11,864 bases of DNA from Hyphomicrobiales bacterium. GTDB lineage: Bacteria; Pseudomonadota; Alphaproteobacteria; Rhizobiales; GCA-2746425. The stretch is from the NCBI GenBank assembly GCA_002746425.1, contig NVXB01000023.1, positions 11,864-23,727 of the forward strand, written 5' to 3'. Shown piece after piece: positions 6,121 through 11,864 of the stretch; the first letter of the stretch is position 1, and each line of letters opens with the position of its first letter. Made by a program: the position numbers and the translations under genes. Under the pieces are notes generated by a model. The model was not told where the DNA came from. It searched no databases and was given only the letters and a program-made list of their open reading frames with translations.

Positions 6121-7089
6121 ATGAAACACACGTTGTTGAGAGGCCTTGGAGCTACTCTTCTTGCCAGCACTTTGCTTGTTGGGGCCGTACACGCCCAAAG
6201 CGTCAAAGTATCCGTTACCGCTATTGTTGAACATCCAGCGCTTGATGCCACCCGTGATGGTGTTCGCGATGCTTTGGCAGAAGCTGGTTACAAAGATGGC
6301 GAAAACCTCATCTTCACCTATGAGAGTGCACAGGGCAGCCCAGCAACGGCAGCGCAGATCGCGCGCCAGTTTGTGGGCGAGGAACCCGATGTGATCGTGC
6401 CTATTTCAACGCCATCTGCACAGGCAATGGCTGCGGCAACATCTGATATCGCGATTGTCTTTACGGCTGTTACCGATCCGCTTGGTGCGCAATTGGTGTC
6501 TAATATGGACAAACCGGGTGCCAATATTACCGGCCTGTCCGATATGTCTCCCGTTGCCGAGCATATTGCGCTGGTGCAGGAAGTTATCCCCTCGCTTAAA
6601 ACACTAGGTGTTATTTACAATCCTGGCGAAGCCAATTCTGTGAGTCTTGTCAGTGCACTAAAGGTAGAAGCTGAGAAAGCGGGTGTGGTCATCAAGGAAT
6701 CGACCAGCATCAAATCTGCCGATGTTCAGCAAGCGGCCCGTGCTTTGGTTGGCAAAGTGGATGCCATTTATATTCCAACTGACAACACCGTTATTTCAGC
6801 GCTCGAAGCTGTTATTGCCGTGGGTGAGCAAAATAACCTGCCGATCTTTACTGGCGATACAGATTCTGTAGCTCGCGGTGCTGTGGCATCTGTTGGCTTC
6901 AACTATTATGACATTGGCAAGCAAACTGGTGCCGTCGTTGTGCGTATTCTCAAGGGTGAAAAACCTGGCGATATCAGTGTATTGATTGCCTCTGGCACTG
7001 ATCTTGTGGTCAATCCCGGTGCGGCAGCGCGCATGGGCATTACCTTGCCAGAAGCGCTTGTTGCACGCGCTAACAAAATCATCGAATAG
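6121..7089 (+). CDS. ABC transporter substrate-binding protein (PF04392 family)
   Basis: Periplasmic binding component of an importer. The 322-residue precursor starts with a Sec signal peptide (MKHTLLRGLGATLLASTLLV, cleavage after VHA at residue 25) and no lipobox cysteine. The mature part has the two-lobe type I binding fold of the ABC_sub_bind family: KVSVTAIVEHPALDATRDGV opens lobe 1, FTAVTDPLGAQLV and GANITGLSDMSP follow, the second lobe begins at LKTLGVIYNPGEANS, and PTDNTVISALEAV with FTGDTDSVARGAVASVGFNY are family hallmarks. Characterised relatives (TrpX-type) bind aromatic amino acids, but ligands across the family vary and I cannot assign one. CAGGAG lies 8 bases before the ATG. 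The permease and ATPase genes follow, separated by a strong terminator hairpin. Confidence 0.92.
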   Translation: MKHTLLRGLGATLLASTLLVGAVHAQSVKVSVTAIVEHPALDATRDGVRDALAEAGYKDGENLIFTYESAQGSPATAAQIARQFVGEEPDVIVPISTPSAQAMAAATSDIAIVFTAVTDPLGAQLVSNMDKPGANITGLSDMSPVAEHIALVQEVIPSLKTLGVIYNPGEANSVSLVSALKVEAEKAGVVIKESTSIKSADVQQAARALVGKVDAIYIPTDNTVISALEAVIAVGEQNNLPIFTGDTDSVARGAVASVGFNYYDIGKQTGAVVVRILKGEKPGDISVLIASGTDLVVNPGAAARMGITLPEALVARANKIIE

Positions 7090-7102
7090 TATTCCTTTCA
7101 GA

Positions 7103-7127
7103 CCGGGCCTTTTGGCCCGGCCTTTTT
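7103..7127 (+). terminator. Intrinsic terminator between binding-protein and permease genes
   Basis: CCGGGCC (7103-7109), a TTTT loop and GGCCCGG (7114-7120) make a perfect 7-base GC stem, followed by CC and TTTTT (7123-7127). It begins 13 bases after the stop codon of the binding-protein gene and ends 29 bases before the permease start. It would end most transcripts after the first gene, leaving lower expression for permease and ATPase. Confidence 0.88.
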
Positions 7128-7156
7128 GTATCTGATCTCCTCTGAAGGACAAAAAA

Positions 7157-8035
7157 ATGTCTGCTGTCGCCTTTTGGGGAGCTGTGGAAATTGGGTTGAT
7201 CTACGCCTTTGTGGCTCTTGGCGTTTACCTGACTTTCCGCATTCTGGATTTTCCTGATCTGACCGTTGATGGCTCATTTCCGCTCGGTGCAGCAGTGGCT
7301 GCGGTGCTTATCATCAACGGCGTCAATCCTTGGCTGGCAACACTGGCAGCGTTTTTTGCCGGTGGCTGTGCGGGCATGGTTACAGCCTTCCTCAATGTCC
7401 GCTTTGGCATCTTGCATTTGCTGGCCAGTATCTTGACGATGATCGCACTGTTCTCGGTCAATCTGCGGGTCATGGGCCGCCCCAATATTGCGCTGCTGAT
7501 GCAGGAAACAGTGCTAACGCCATTTTTGAAAATGGGCTTGCATCCAACCTATGCAAGGCCATTATTTCTATTCGTGCTGGTGGTGATTGCGTTCATCGGC
7601 TTGATGCTATTCTTGCGCAGTAATTTCGGCCTTGCGATGCGCGCCACTGGCGCTAATCAGCGCATGGCTGGTGCGCAGGGTATCCAAACCGGGTTTTATG
7701 TCTTCACCGGTGTTGCCTTGTCCAACGGCCTTGTGGGCATTGGCGGGGCGTTGTTTGCGCAGGTCAACGGTTTCGCCGATGTGACCACCGGCGTTGGCAC
7801 CATTGTTGTGGGGCTGGCATCGGTGATTGTTGGAGAAACCTTGCTGCGGGGCCGGTTTATCTGGATTGCGCTCATCGGCTGCATTCTTGGCTCCATCATC
7901 TACCGCATCGCCGTGCAACTGGCGCTTTCTGCCGATGTGATTGGCCTCAAAGCGTCCGATCTTAATCTGGCGACTGCCGTGCTGGTGGCTCTGGCGTTGA
8001 TCTTGCCGCGCTTGGGCAAAGGAAAATCAGCATGA
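7157..8035 (+). CDS. ABC transporter permease (branched-chain amino acid type, BPD_transp_2)
   Basis: Inner-membrane channel subunit of the importer, 292 residues with about eight or nine hydrophobic segments. The opening GLIYAFVALGVYLTFRILDF and DLTVDGSFPLGAAVAA are typical of the permeases paired with PF04392 binding proteins. The cytoplasmic loop GLAMRATGANQRMAGAQGI (about residues 157-175) is the coupling region that contacts the ATPase, and the GFADVTTGVGTIVVGLASVI segment is conserved in the family. GAAGGA lies about 8 bases before the ATG. Its stop overlaps the ATPase start (ATGA, 8032-8035), which indicates translational coupling. One permease gene only, so the channel is presumably a homodimer. 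Confidence 0.92.
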   Translation: MSAVAFWGAVEIGLIYAFVALGVYLTFRILDFPDLTVDGSFPLGAAVAAVLIINGVNPWLATLAAFFAGGCAGMVTAFLNVRFGILHLLASILTMIALFSVNLRVMGRPNIALLMQETVLTPFLKMGLHPTYARPLFLFVLVVIAFIGLMLFLRSNFGLAMRATGANQRMAGAQGIQTGFYVFTGVALSNGLVGIGGALFAQVNGFADVTTGVGTIVVGLASVIVGETLLRGRFIWIALIGCILGSIIYRIAVQLALSADVIGLKASDLNLATAVLVALALILPRLGKGKSA

Positions 8036-8823
8036 TTAGGGTTGATGATCTCGGCGTTACTTTTGCGCCCGGCACACCGCTGGAAAAAGAAGCACTCAAA
8101 AAGATTGATTTGGGCATCGATGCTGGCAGTTTTGTGACCGTTATTGGCTCCAATGGCGCCGGTAAATCCACTCTGCTTGGCGCTTTGGCGGGGGATGTTA
8201 TGGCGACCCGTGGCAGTATTCATATTGGCGATGCAGATGTCACACGCTTGCCCACGGCGCGCAGGGCTGGCCGTATTGCCCGTGTGTTTCAAGACCCGCT
8301 TGCGGGCAGTTGCACCAATCTAACGATTGAGGAAAACCTTGCTATTGCCGTGATGCGTGGCAAAACACGTGGCTTTTCCGCCGCTTTATCGCAGCAACGC
8401 CGTGAGTTGTTTCAGGACCGCATCAAGCGTCTTGGTCTCGGGCTTGAAAACCGCATGCAGGATTTGATGGGGCAGCTTTCTGGTGGTCAGCGGCAGGCCG
8501 TGTCACTTATCATGGCGACGCTAGTCCCTTGTAACGTGCTGTTGCTGGATGAGCATACCGCCGCGCTGGACCCCGGTATGGCAGAGTTTGTGTTGGAGCT
8601 GACTTGTGAAGTGCAACGTGACCTCAAGCTGACAACGCTGATGGTGACCCATTCCATGTCGCAGGCGCTGAGTGTCGGGGATCGCACAATCATGCTGCAT
8701 GAAGGTGAGATCATTTTTGATGCGCAGGGTGAAGATCGTGCTGGTCTGACCGTGGAAGCTTTGGTGAATAAATTTCGCGAAGTACGCGGTGCGCGTATCG
8801 ATGGTGACGCTTTACTGCTGTGA
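8032..8823 (+). CDS. ABC transporter ATP-binding protein
   Basis: Cytoplasmic ATPase that powers the importer. All nucleotide-binding motifs are intact in the 263 residues: Walker A GSNGAGKST (39-47), Q-loop Q87 in VFQDP, signature LSGGQRQA (148-155), Walker B VLLLDE (168-173), D-loop ALDP, and switch H206 in VTHSM. The DEHTAALDP form is usual in ATPases of PF04392-linked systems. The gene overlaps the permease gene by 4 bases. The 3' end overlaps the convergent monooxygenase gene by 12 bases, and no terminator is visible after the operon. Confidence 0.95.
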   Translation: MIRVDDLGVTFAPGTPLEKEALKKIDLGIDAGSFVTVIGSNGAGKSTLLGALAGDVMATRGSIHIGDADVTRLPTARRAGRIARVFQDPLAGSCTNLTIEENLAIAVMRGKTRGFSAALSQQRRELFQDRIKRLGLGLENRMQDLMGQLSGGQRQAVSLIMATLVPCNVLLLDEHTAALDPGMAEFVLELTCEVQRDLKLTTLMVTHSMSQALSVGDRTIMLHEGEIIFDAQGEDRAGLTVEALVNKFREVRGARIDGDALLL

Positions 8824-9975
8824 TCTAGCGCGCCAGTCGTAAATCCAGTTATAGCGTTTGCCCAATGCATCGCCGCCAAAGCGCATGGCTGTGTTTCGGG
8901 CCAATCGCATCACACCGCCCATATGATAGATACGGCCTTGTTGGAACGACTGATCCCACACGCGTTGAACCCTTGATTTGCGCAAAATTTCATAGGTTTT
9001 CAATTGTGCCGGGACCGTTTCTGGCGTGGCGCAATCAAGCATTTGCGCCAATATTGCGCCATCTTCGATGCTCATGGCCGCGCCTTGAGCCATAAAGGGC
9101 ACCATTGCGTGGGCGGCATCCCCCAGCAGCGCAATGCGGCCTTTGGTCCAGTTGTGTGTAGGGCTCACACCGCACAAGGCCCATTTTAGCCATTGGTCGG
9201 GAATGTCGATCAGTTCCTGCACCACAGATGTCCATGGCGAAAAGCTTGCGGAAAACTCATCGCGGTTCCCCGGCGCTGACCAGCCTTGTTCGTTCCAGTC
9301 GCCTTGCGTGAAGGCAACGGCGTTGAGCGATGTGCCGTGATCAATCGGATAGGTGACCAGATGGGCTTTGGGCGCAAGCCACAAGGTAACCGTGTCACGC
9401 GCAATGCCGGATGGCACCTGATCCATCGGCAGAGCCGCGCGCCACGCCATGCGGCCGGAATAGGCAGGCTGAGTGCCGCTTACCGAGGCGCGCGTTTGTG
9501 ACCAAACGCCATCTGCGCCAATCAGCACATCGGCAGATGCCGTGGTGCCGCTTTGCGTGGTGAGGCTTACGGATGTGCCGTTATCCTGCGCATCTACCAG
9601 CGCTGCATCCATGACGGTTAAAATATTGGGGCAGGCCTGTACGGCTTGCCATAGGCATTCATGCAGGGATGATCTGGATAGAACCACAGTTTTGGGGTCC
9701 GCTGGCGTTGGAATTTGCGCCAGATCTTTGCCGCTCAAGCCATCGCGAATGCGCACATGATCTATCTCAAGACCAGCATCGCGCAGGCCCGTAACCTGCA
9801 ACTGGTCCAGCACACATAATGCATTGGCTGATAGCTGAAGCCCTGCGCCAACAGGGTTGAAACGACTGGATTTTTCAAAGATTTGAACATCCATACCCTT
9901 GCGGGCAAGAGCAAGCGCAGCGGTGAGACCGCCTATGCCGCCTCCAGCAATCGCAATGGAAAGAGGATGTGCCAA
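8812..9975 (-). CDS. FAD-dependent monooxygenase (salicylate hydroxylase / UbiH-like group)
   Basis: Flavoprotein hydroxylase of the group A type (PF01494), 387 residues. The N-terminal Rossmann motif GGGIGG (11-16) with E34 binds ADP of FAD, GADG (153-156) is the DG motif that contacts FAD and NAD(P)H, and GDAAHAMVPFMAQGA (285-299) contacts the flavin ribose and pyrophosphate. It looks complete and functional. Relatives hydroxylate salicylate, other aromatics or quinone precursors; the substrate here is not evident, and no aromatic-degradation genes sit nearby. Translation starts at TTG 9975: an in-frame stop lies six codons upstream and no ATG or GTG occurs between; GAGG is 12 bases before it, a rather long spacing. 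It is downstream of the zinc-finger gene on the same strand, 35 bases apart, and convergent with the ATPase gene. Confidence 0.9.
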   Translation of the reverse strand: MAHPLSIAIAGGGIGGLTAALALARKGMDVQIFEKSSRFNPVGAGLQLSANALCVLDQLQVTGLRDAGLEIDHVRIRDGLSGKDLAQIPTPADPKTVVLSRSSLHECLWQAVQACPNILTVMDAALVDAQDNGTSVSLTTQSGTTASADVLIGADGVWSQTRASVSGTQPAYSGRMAWRAALPMDQVPSGIARDTVTLWLAPKAHLVTYPIDHGTSLNAVAFTQGDWNEQGWSAPGNRDEFSASFSPWTSVVQELIDIPDQWLKWALCGVSPTHNWTKGRIALLGDAAHAMVPFMAQGAAMSIEDGAILAQMLDCATPETVPAQLKTYEILRKSRVQRVWDQSFQQGRIYHMGGVMRLARNTAMRFGGDALGKRYNWIYDWRARSQQ

Positions 9976-10010
9976 AGCGTTGGTTTGCCTCGTTTAATTG
10001 TCTTTTAGGA

Positions 10011-10247
10011 TCAGATATCGATCAGCAAATTCGCCGGTTTACTTTCTTTCGCACCCAGCGATGCATCATGCTTGAAGAGCGTGGAGCAATAGGGGCAGAC
10101 CTTTTCGGTGTCATCGCCCATATCCAAAAAGACATGCGGGTGGTCCTGCGGCGGCTTTGCGCCGATGCACATGAATTCTTTCACGCCGATGCTGATTGTT
10201 TCTGCGCCGTCGGTGTTGTGGAAATGAGGGACAACCGCATCCGCCAT
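10011..10247 (-). CDS. CHCC zinc-finger domain protein (NDUFS6-like)
   Basis: A 78-residue protein that is essentially one zinc-binding domain (PF10276, zf-CHCC). Likely ligands are C27 in FMCIGA, a histidine of DHPHV (H36 or H38), and C51 and C54 of CPYCSTL. The same domain is found in the mitochondrial complex I accessory subunit NDUFS6 and in short proteins widespread in alphaproteobacteria, where its role is not well defined. I chose ATG 10247 because MADAVVPHFHN matches the usual N-terminus; an ATG at 10286 would add 13 unusual residues. Neither start has a strong ribosome-binding site. It heads an apparent two-gene unit with the FAD monooxygenase and diverges from the alpha/beta hydrolase. 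Confidence 0.88.
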   Translation of the reverse strand: MADAVVPHFHNTDGAETISIGVKEFMCIGAKPPQDHPHVFLDMGDDTEKVCPYCSTLFKHDASLGAKESKPANLLIDI

Positions 10248-10364
10248 GATAGTGCTCGCTCTGTTACGATGATTTGTGGTCATCATATGTGGTTCGCACT
10301 GGAAAGGGTAGGGGAAATTCGCTATTTAATGGGGACGAATTCCACGCCTTTACCGAGATGCATC

Positions 10365-11156
10365 ATGATTCCCAGCGCGCTTGCCATGAATGAGTTTGAT
10401 AATGACGGTGTGGCGCTGAGCTATTTCGACCGCCCATCGGTGAGCGAGGCTGGCCAGCGCGACATTCCCGTGTTGCTCATCCATGGTTTTGCCTCCAACG
10501 CGCATGTTAATTGGGTCTATCCGACATGGACCACAAAACTGACCCGTTCCGGCTATCGGGTCGTTGCACTGGACAATCGCGGGCATGGTTCTAGCCAGAA
10601 AATATACGAGCCTGCCGCCTATTCTCCCCAGCTTATGGCCGGTGATGCGCGGGCCTTACTCGACCATCTGGATATCGAGCAAGCCCATGTTATGGGCTAT
10701 TCCATGGGCGCGCGGCTCTCGGCGTTTTTGGCCCTGAAACACCCGGAACGCGTACGTTCTGTGGTGTTTGGCGGGCTTGGCATGGGCATGGTGCACGGCG
10801 TTGGTTCGGAGCAGCCAATTGTCGATGCGCTGCTGGAAGATGACCCGTCAATCATCCGCCATGAGGTTGGCAAACGCTTTCGCGCCTTTGCCGATGCGAC
10901 CAAGAGTGATCGGCGCGCATTGGCCGCCTGCATGGCCTCATCACGCCAACAATTGAGCGTGGAAGAGGCGGGTAGAATATCCGTGCCGACGCTGGTGGCG
11001 GTGGGCACCAAGGATGATATTTCCGGCTCAGGGGCTGAGTTCGCAGCGCTTATTCCAGGCGCTCAGCATCTGGAGCTTGAGGGCCGGGATCATCAATCAT
11101 CTGTGGGTGATAAGAACTACAAGAACGGTGTGTTGGCGTTTTATGAAGGGCTGTAA
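10365..11156 (+). CDS. Alpha/beta hydrolase
   Basis: A 263-residue single-domain serine hydrolase. The oxyanion-hole motif is HGFAS (40-44), DNRGHGSS (70-77) is the typical post-strand loop, the nucleophile elbow is GYSMG with S113, the acid is D217 or D218 in VGTKDD, and the catalytic histidine is H243 in GRDHQSS. No signal peptide, so it should act in the cytoplasm. Substrate unknown; esterases, C-C hydrolases and haloperoxidase-like proteins share this pattern. An open frame extends upstream to 9969, but that part is antisense to the zinc-finger gene. ATG 10365 has a weak GAGA 6 bases ahead; ATG 10386 (starting MNEFDNDGVALSYFD) fits the family length and is a real alternative. It ends 13 bases from the convergent enoyl-CoA hydratase family gene. 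Confidence 0.87.
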   Translation: MIPSALAMNEFDNDGVALSYFDRPSVSEAGQRDIPVLLIHGFASNAHVNWVYPTWTTKLTRSGYRVVALDNRGHGSSQKIYEPAAYSPQLMAGDARALLDHLDIEQAHVMGYSMGARLSAFLALKHPERVRSVVFGGLGMGMVHGVGSEQPIVDALLEDDPSIIRHEVGKRFRAFADATKSDRRALAACMASSRQQLSVEEAGRISVPTLVAVGTKDDISGSGAEFAALIPGAQHLELEGRDHQSSVGDKNYKNGVLAFYEGL

Positions 11157-11169
11157 ATGGCCGCCAAAA

Positions 11170-11864
11170 TCACTTGCCTTCAAACGTGGCTTTTCGCTTG
11201 TTTAGAAAAGCGTGTACCCCTTCATCATAGTCTTCACTACCGAAGCATTTACCTGCTGATTCTACCGCTGCGGCCAACGATCGTTCACTAGGATTCAACG
11301 AATGAGCGATCGCTGTCTTTGCTGCTTGAACAGTTAAAGGCGCGCCATCTGCGATGCAGATCGCTATTTTGTGCACCTTCACATCCAGTTCACGACGGGG
11401 CCATACCGCATTTATGAACCCCAATTGTTGCGCCTGCGCTGCATCAATCGTCTTGGCGGTGTAAATCAGTTCTTTGGCGGCACTGGCCCCAATCGCGTTG
11501 ACGATATCGGCCATCGCCTCAATCGGATAACTCAGCCCGAGTTTTGCCGCTGGAACGCCAAATGTCGCCGCCTCATCGGCATAACGCAAATCGCAAGCCG
11601 CAGCGATGCCAAAACCGCCACCAATGCAAAACCCGTGGATCAGGGCGATGGTCGGTTTCATGCAGTTGCGAATGGCCGCAAAAGCCCGGCTGTTGGCATC
11701 TTCATATCTGCGTGCAGGTTCGCCTTTGGCCCGCAGGGTGGTAAATTCGGAAATATCCGCACCAGATACAAACGCATCATCGCCAATCCCGCGCAGAACA
11801 ACCACCCGCACAGCGCTATCATTTTCAGCCCTAGCGATGAGGCCCGGCAATGCCTGCCACATGC
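11170..11864 (-). CDS. Enoyl-CoA hydratase/isomerase family protein (5' end outside window)
   Basis: Crotonase-fold protein. About 231 residues are visible and roughly the first 25-30 lie beyond the window; the methionine at 11862 is probably internal (MWQALPGLIARAENDSAVRV matches the segment after the usual RPE-N-A start). The CoA and oxyanion-hole segments are SGADISEF (33-40 counted from that Met) and IHGFCIGGGFGIAAACDLRY (75-94). The two glutamates used by hydratases (rat Glu144 and Glu164) are replaced by glycine (85) and alanine (105, in FGVPAAKLG). So it belongs to the crotonase superfamily but probably is not a classical hydratase. The C-terminal CFGSEDYDEGVHAFLNKRKA is normal. It is convergent with the alpha/beta hydrolase. 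Confidence 0.88.
   Translation of the reverse strand, partial: MWQALPGLIARAENDSAVRVVVLRGIGDDAFVSGADISEFTTLRAKGEPARRYEDANSRAFAAIRNCMKPTIALIHGFCIGGGFGIAAACDLRYADEAATFGVPAAKLGLSYPIEAMADIVNAIGASAAKELIYTAKTIDAAQAQQLGFINAVWPRRELDVKVHKIAICIADGAPLTVQAAKTAIAHSLNPSERSLAAAVESAGKCFGSEDYDEGVHAFLNKRKATFEGK

Noticed and set aside
10269..10286. ATGAT-N8-ATCAT inverted repeat between zinc-finger and hydrolase genes
   Set aside because: Arms are only 5 bases and AT-rich, with no clear promoter boxes beside them; could easily be chance.
9969..10364. N-terminal extension of the alpha/beta hydrolase to a 395-residue protein
   Set aside because: The extra 132 residues are the antisense of the CHCC zinc-finger gene, whose family motifs are unmistakable on the minus strand.
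1..11864. A new defence, mobile or biosynthetic system
   Set aside because: Every sizeable gene except one small exported protein falls in a known housekeeping or metabolic family; there are no arrays, long repeats, transposases or anomalous composition that I can see.

Overview
This window looks like an ordinary stretch of chromosome from an alphaproteobacterium, most likely Hyphomicrobiales (Rhizobiales). The evidence is protein family content (an SfsA / methionine aminopeptidase / CinA-like domain / Gpt cluster, an NDUFS6-like CHCC zinc finger, a PF04392 ABC transporter), moderate GC, and one promoter close to the alphaproteobacterial TTGAC-N17-CTATAT pattern. Taxonomy is inferred from memory of these families, not from a search. 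I see no phage, insertion sequence, CRISPR array, toxin-antitoxin pair or defence system, and no clearly undescribed system.

Left part (1-2640): a minus-strand pair, sfsA then map (map is cut by the window start), diverges from a plus-strand pair made of a stand-alone CinA N-terminal (molybdopterin-binding-like) protein and xanthine phosphoribosyltransferase gpt. A 73-base divergent region holds a good promoter for sfsA. Next come a small exported protein of unknown function (minus), a gene-free stretch of about 300 bases, and a tRNA-Leu(UAA) on the minus strand.

Middle (3660-8825): a stand-alone AMP-forming acyl-CoA/acyl-ACP synthetase (plus) meets tail-to-tail, with a 14-base overlap, a DUF1624 membrane acyltransferase-like protein (minus). 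Divergent from the latter is a complete three-gene ABC importer: a PF04392 substrate-binding protein, a branched-chain-type permease and an ATPase. A near-perfect intrinsic terminator sits between the binding-protein gene and the permease gene, which would give more binding protein than membrane components. The ligand cannot be read from the sequence; tryptophan or another small organic compound is possible by family.

Right part (8812-11864): an FAD-dependent salicylate-hydroxylase-like monooxygenase (minus, TTG start) overlaps the ATPase gene by 12 bases tail-to-tail. It lies downstream of a 78-residue CHCC zinc-finger gene in an apparent operon. Divergent from that is an alpha/beta hydrolase with a visible catalytic triad, followed tail-to-tail after 13 bases by an enoyl-CoA hydratase family protein (N-terminus outside the window) that lacks both canonical catalytic glutamates.

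Genes are tightly packed throughout: four convergent pairs are separated by 38 bases or less or overlap outright, so transcription must stop inside neighbouring genes or depend on Rho.
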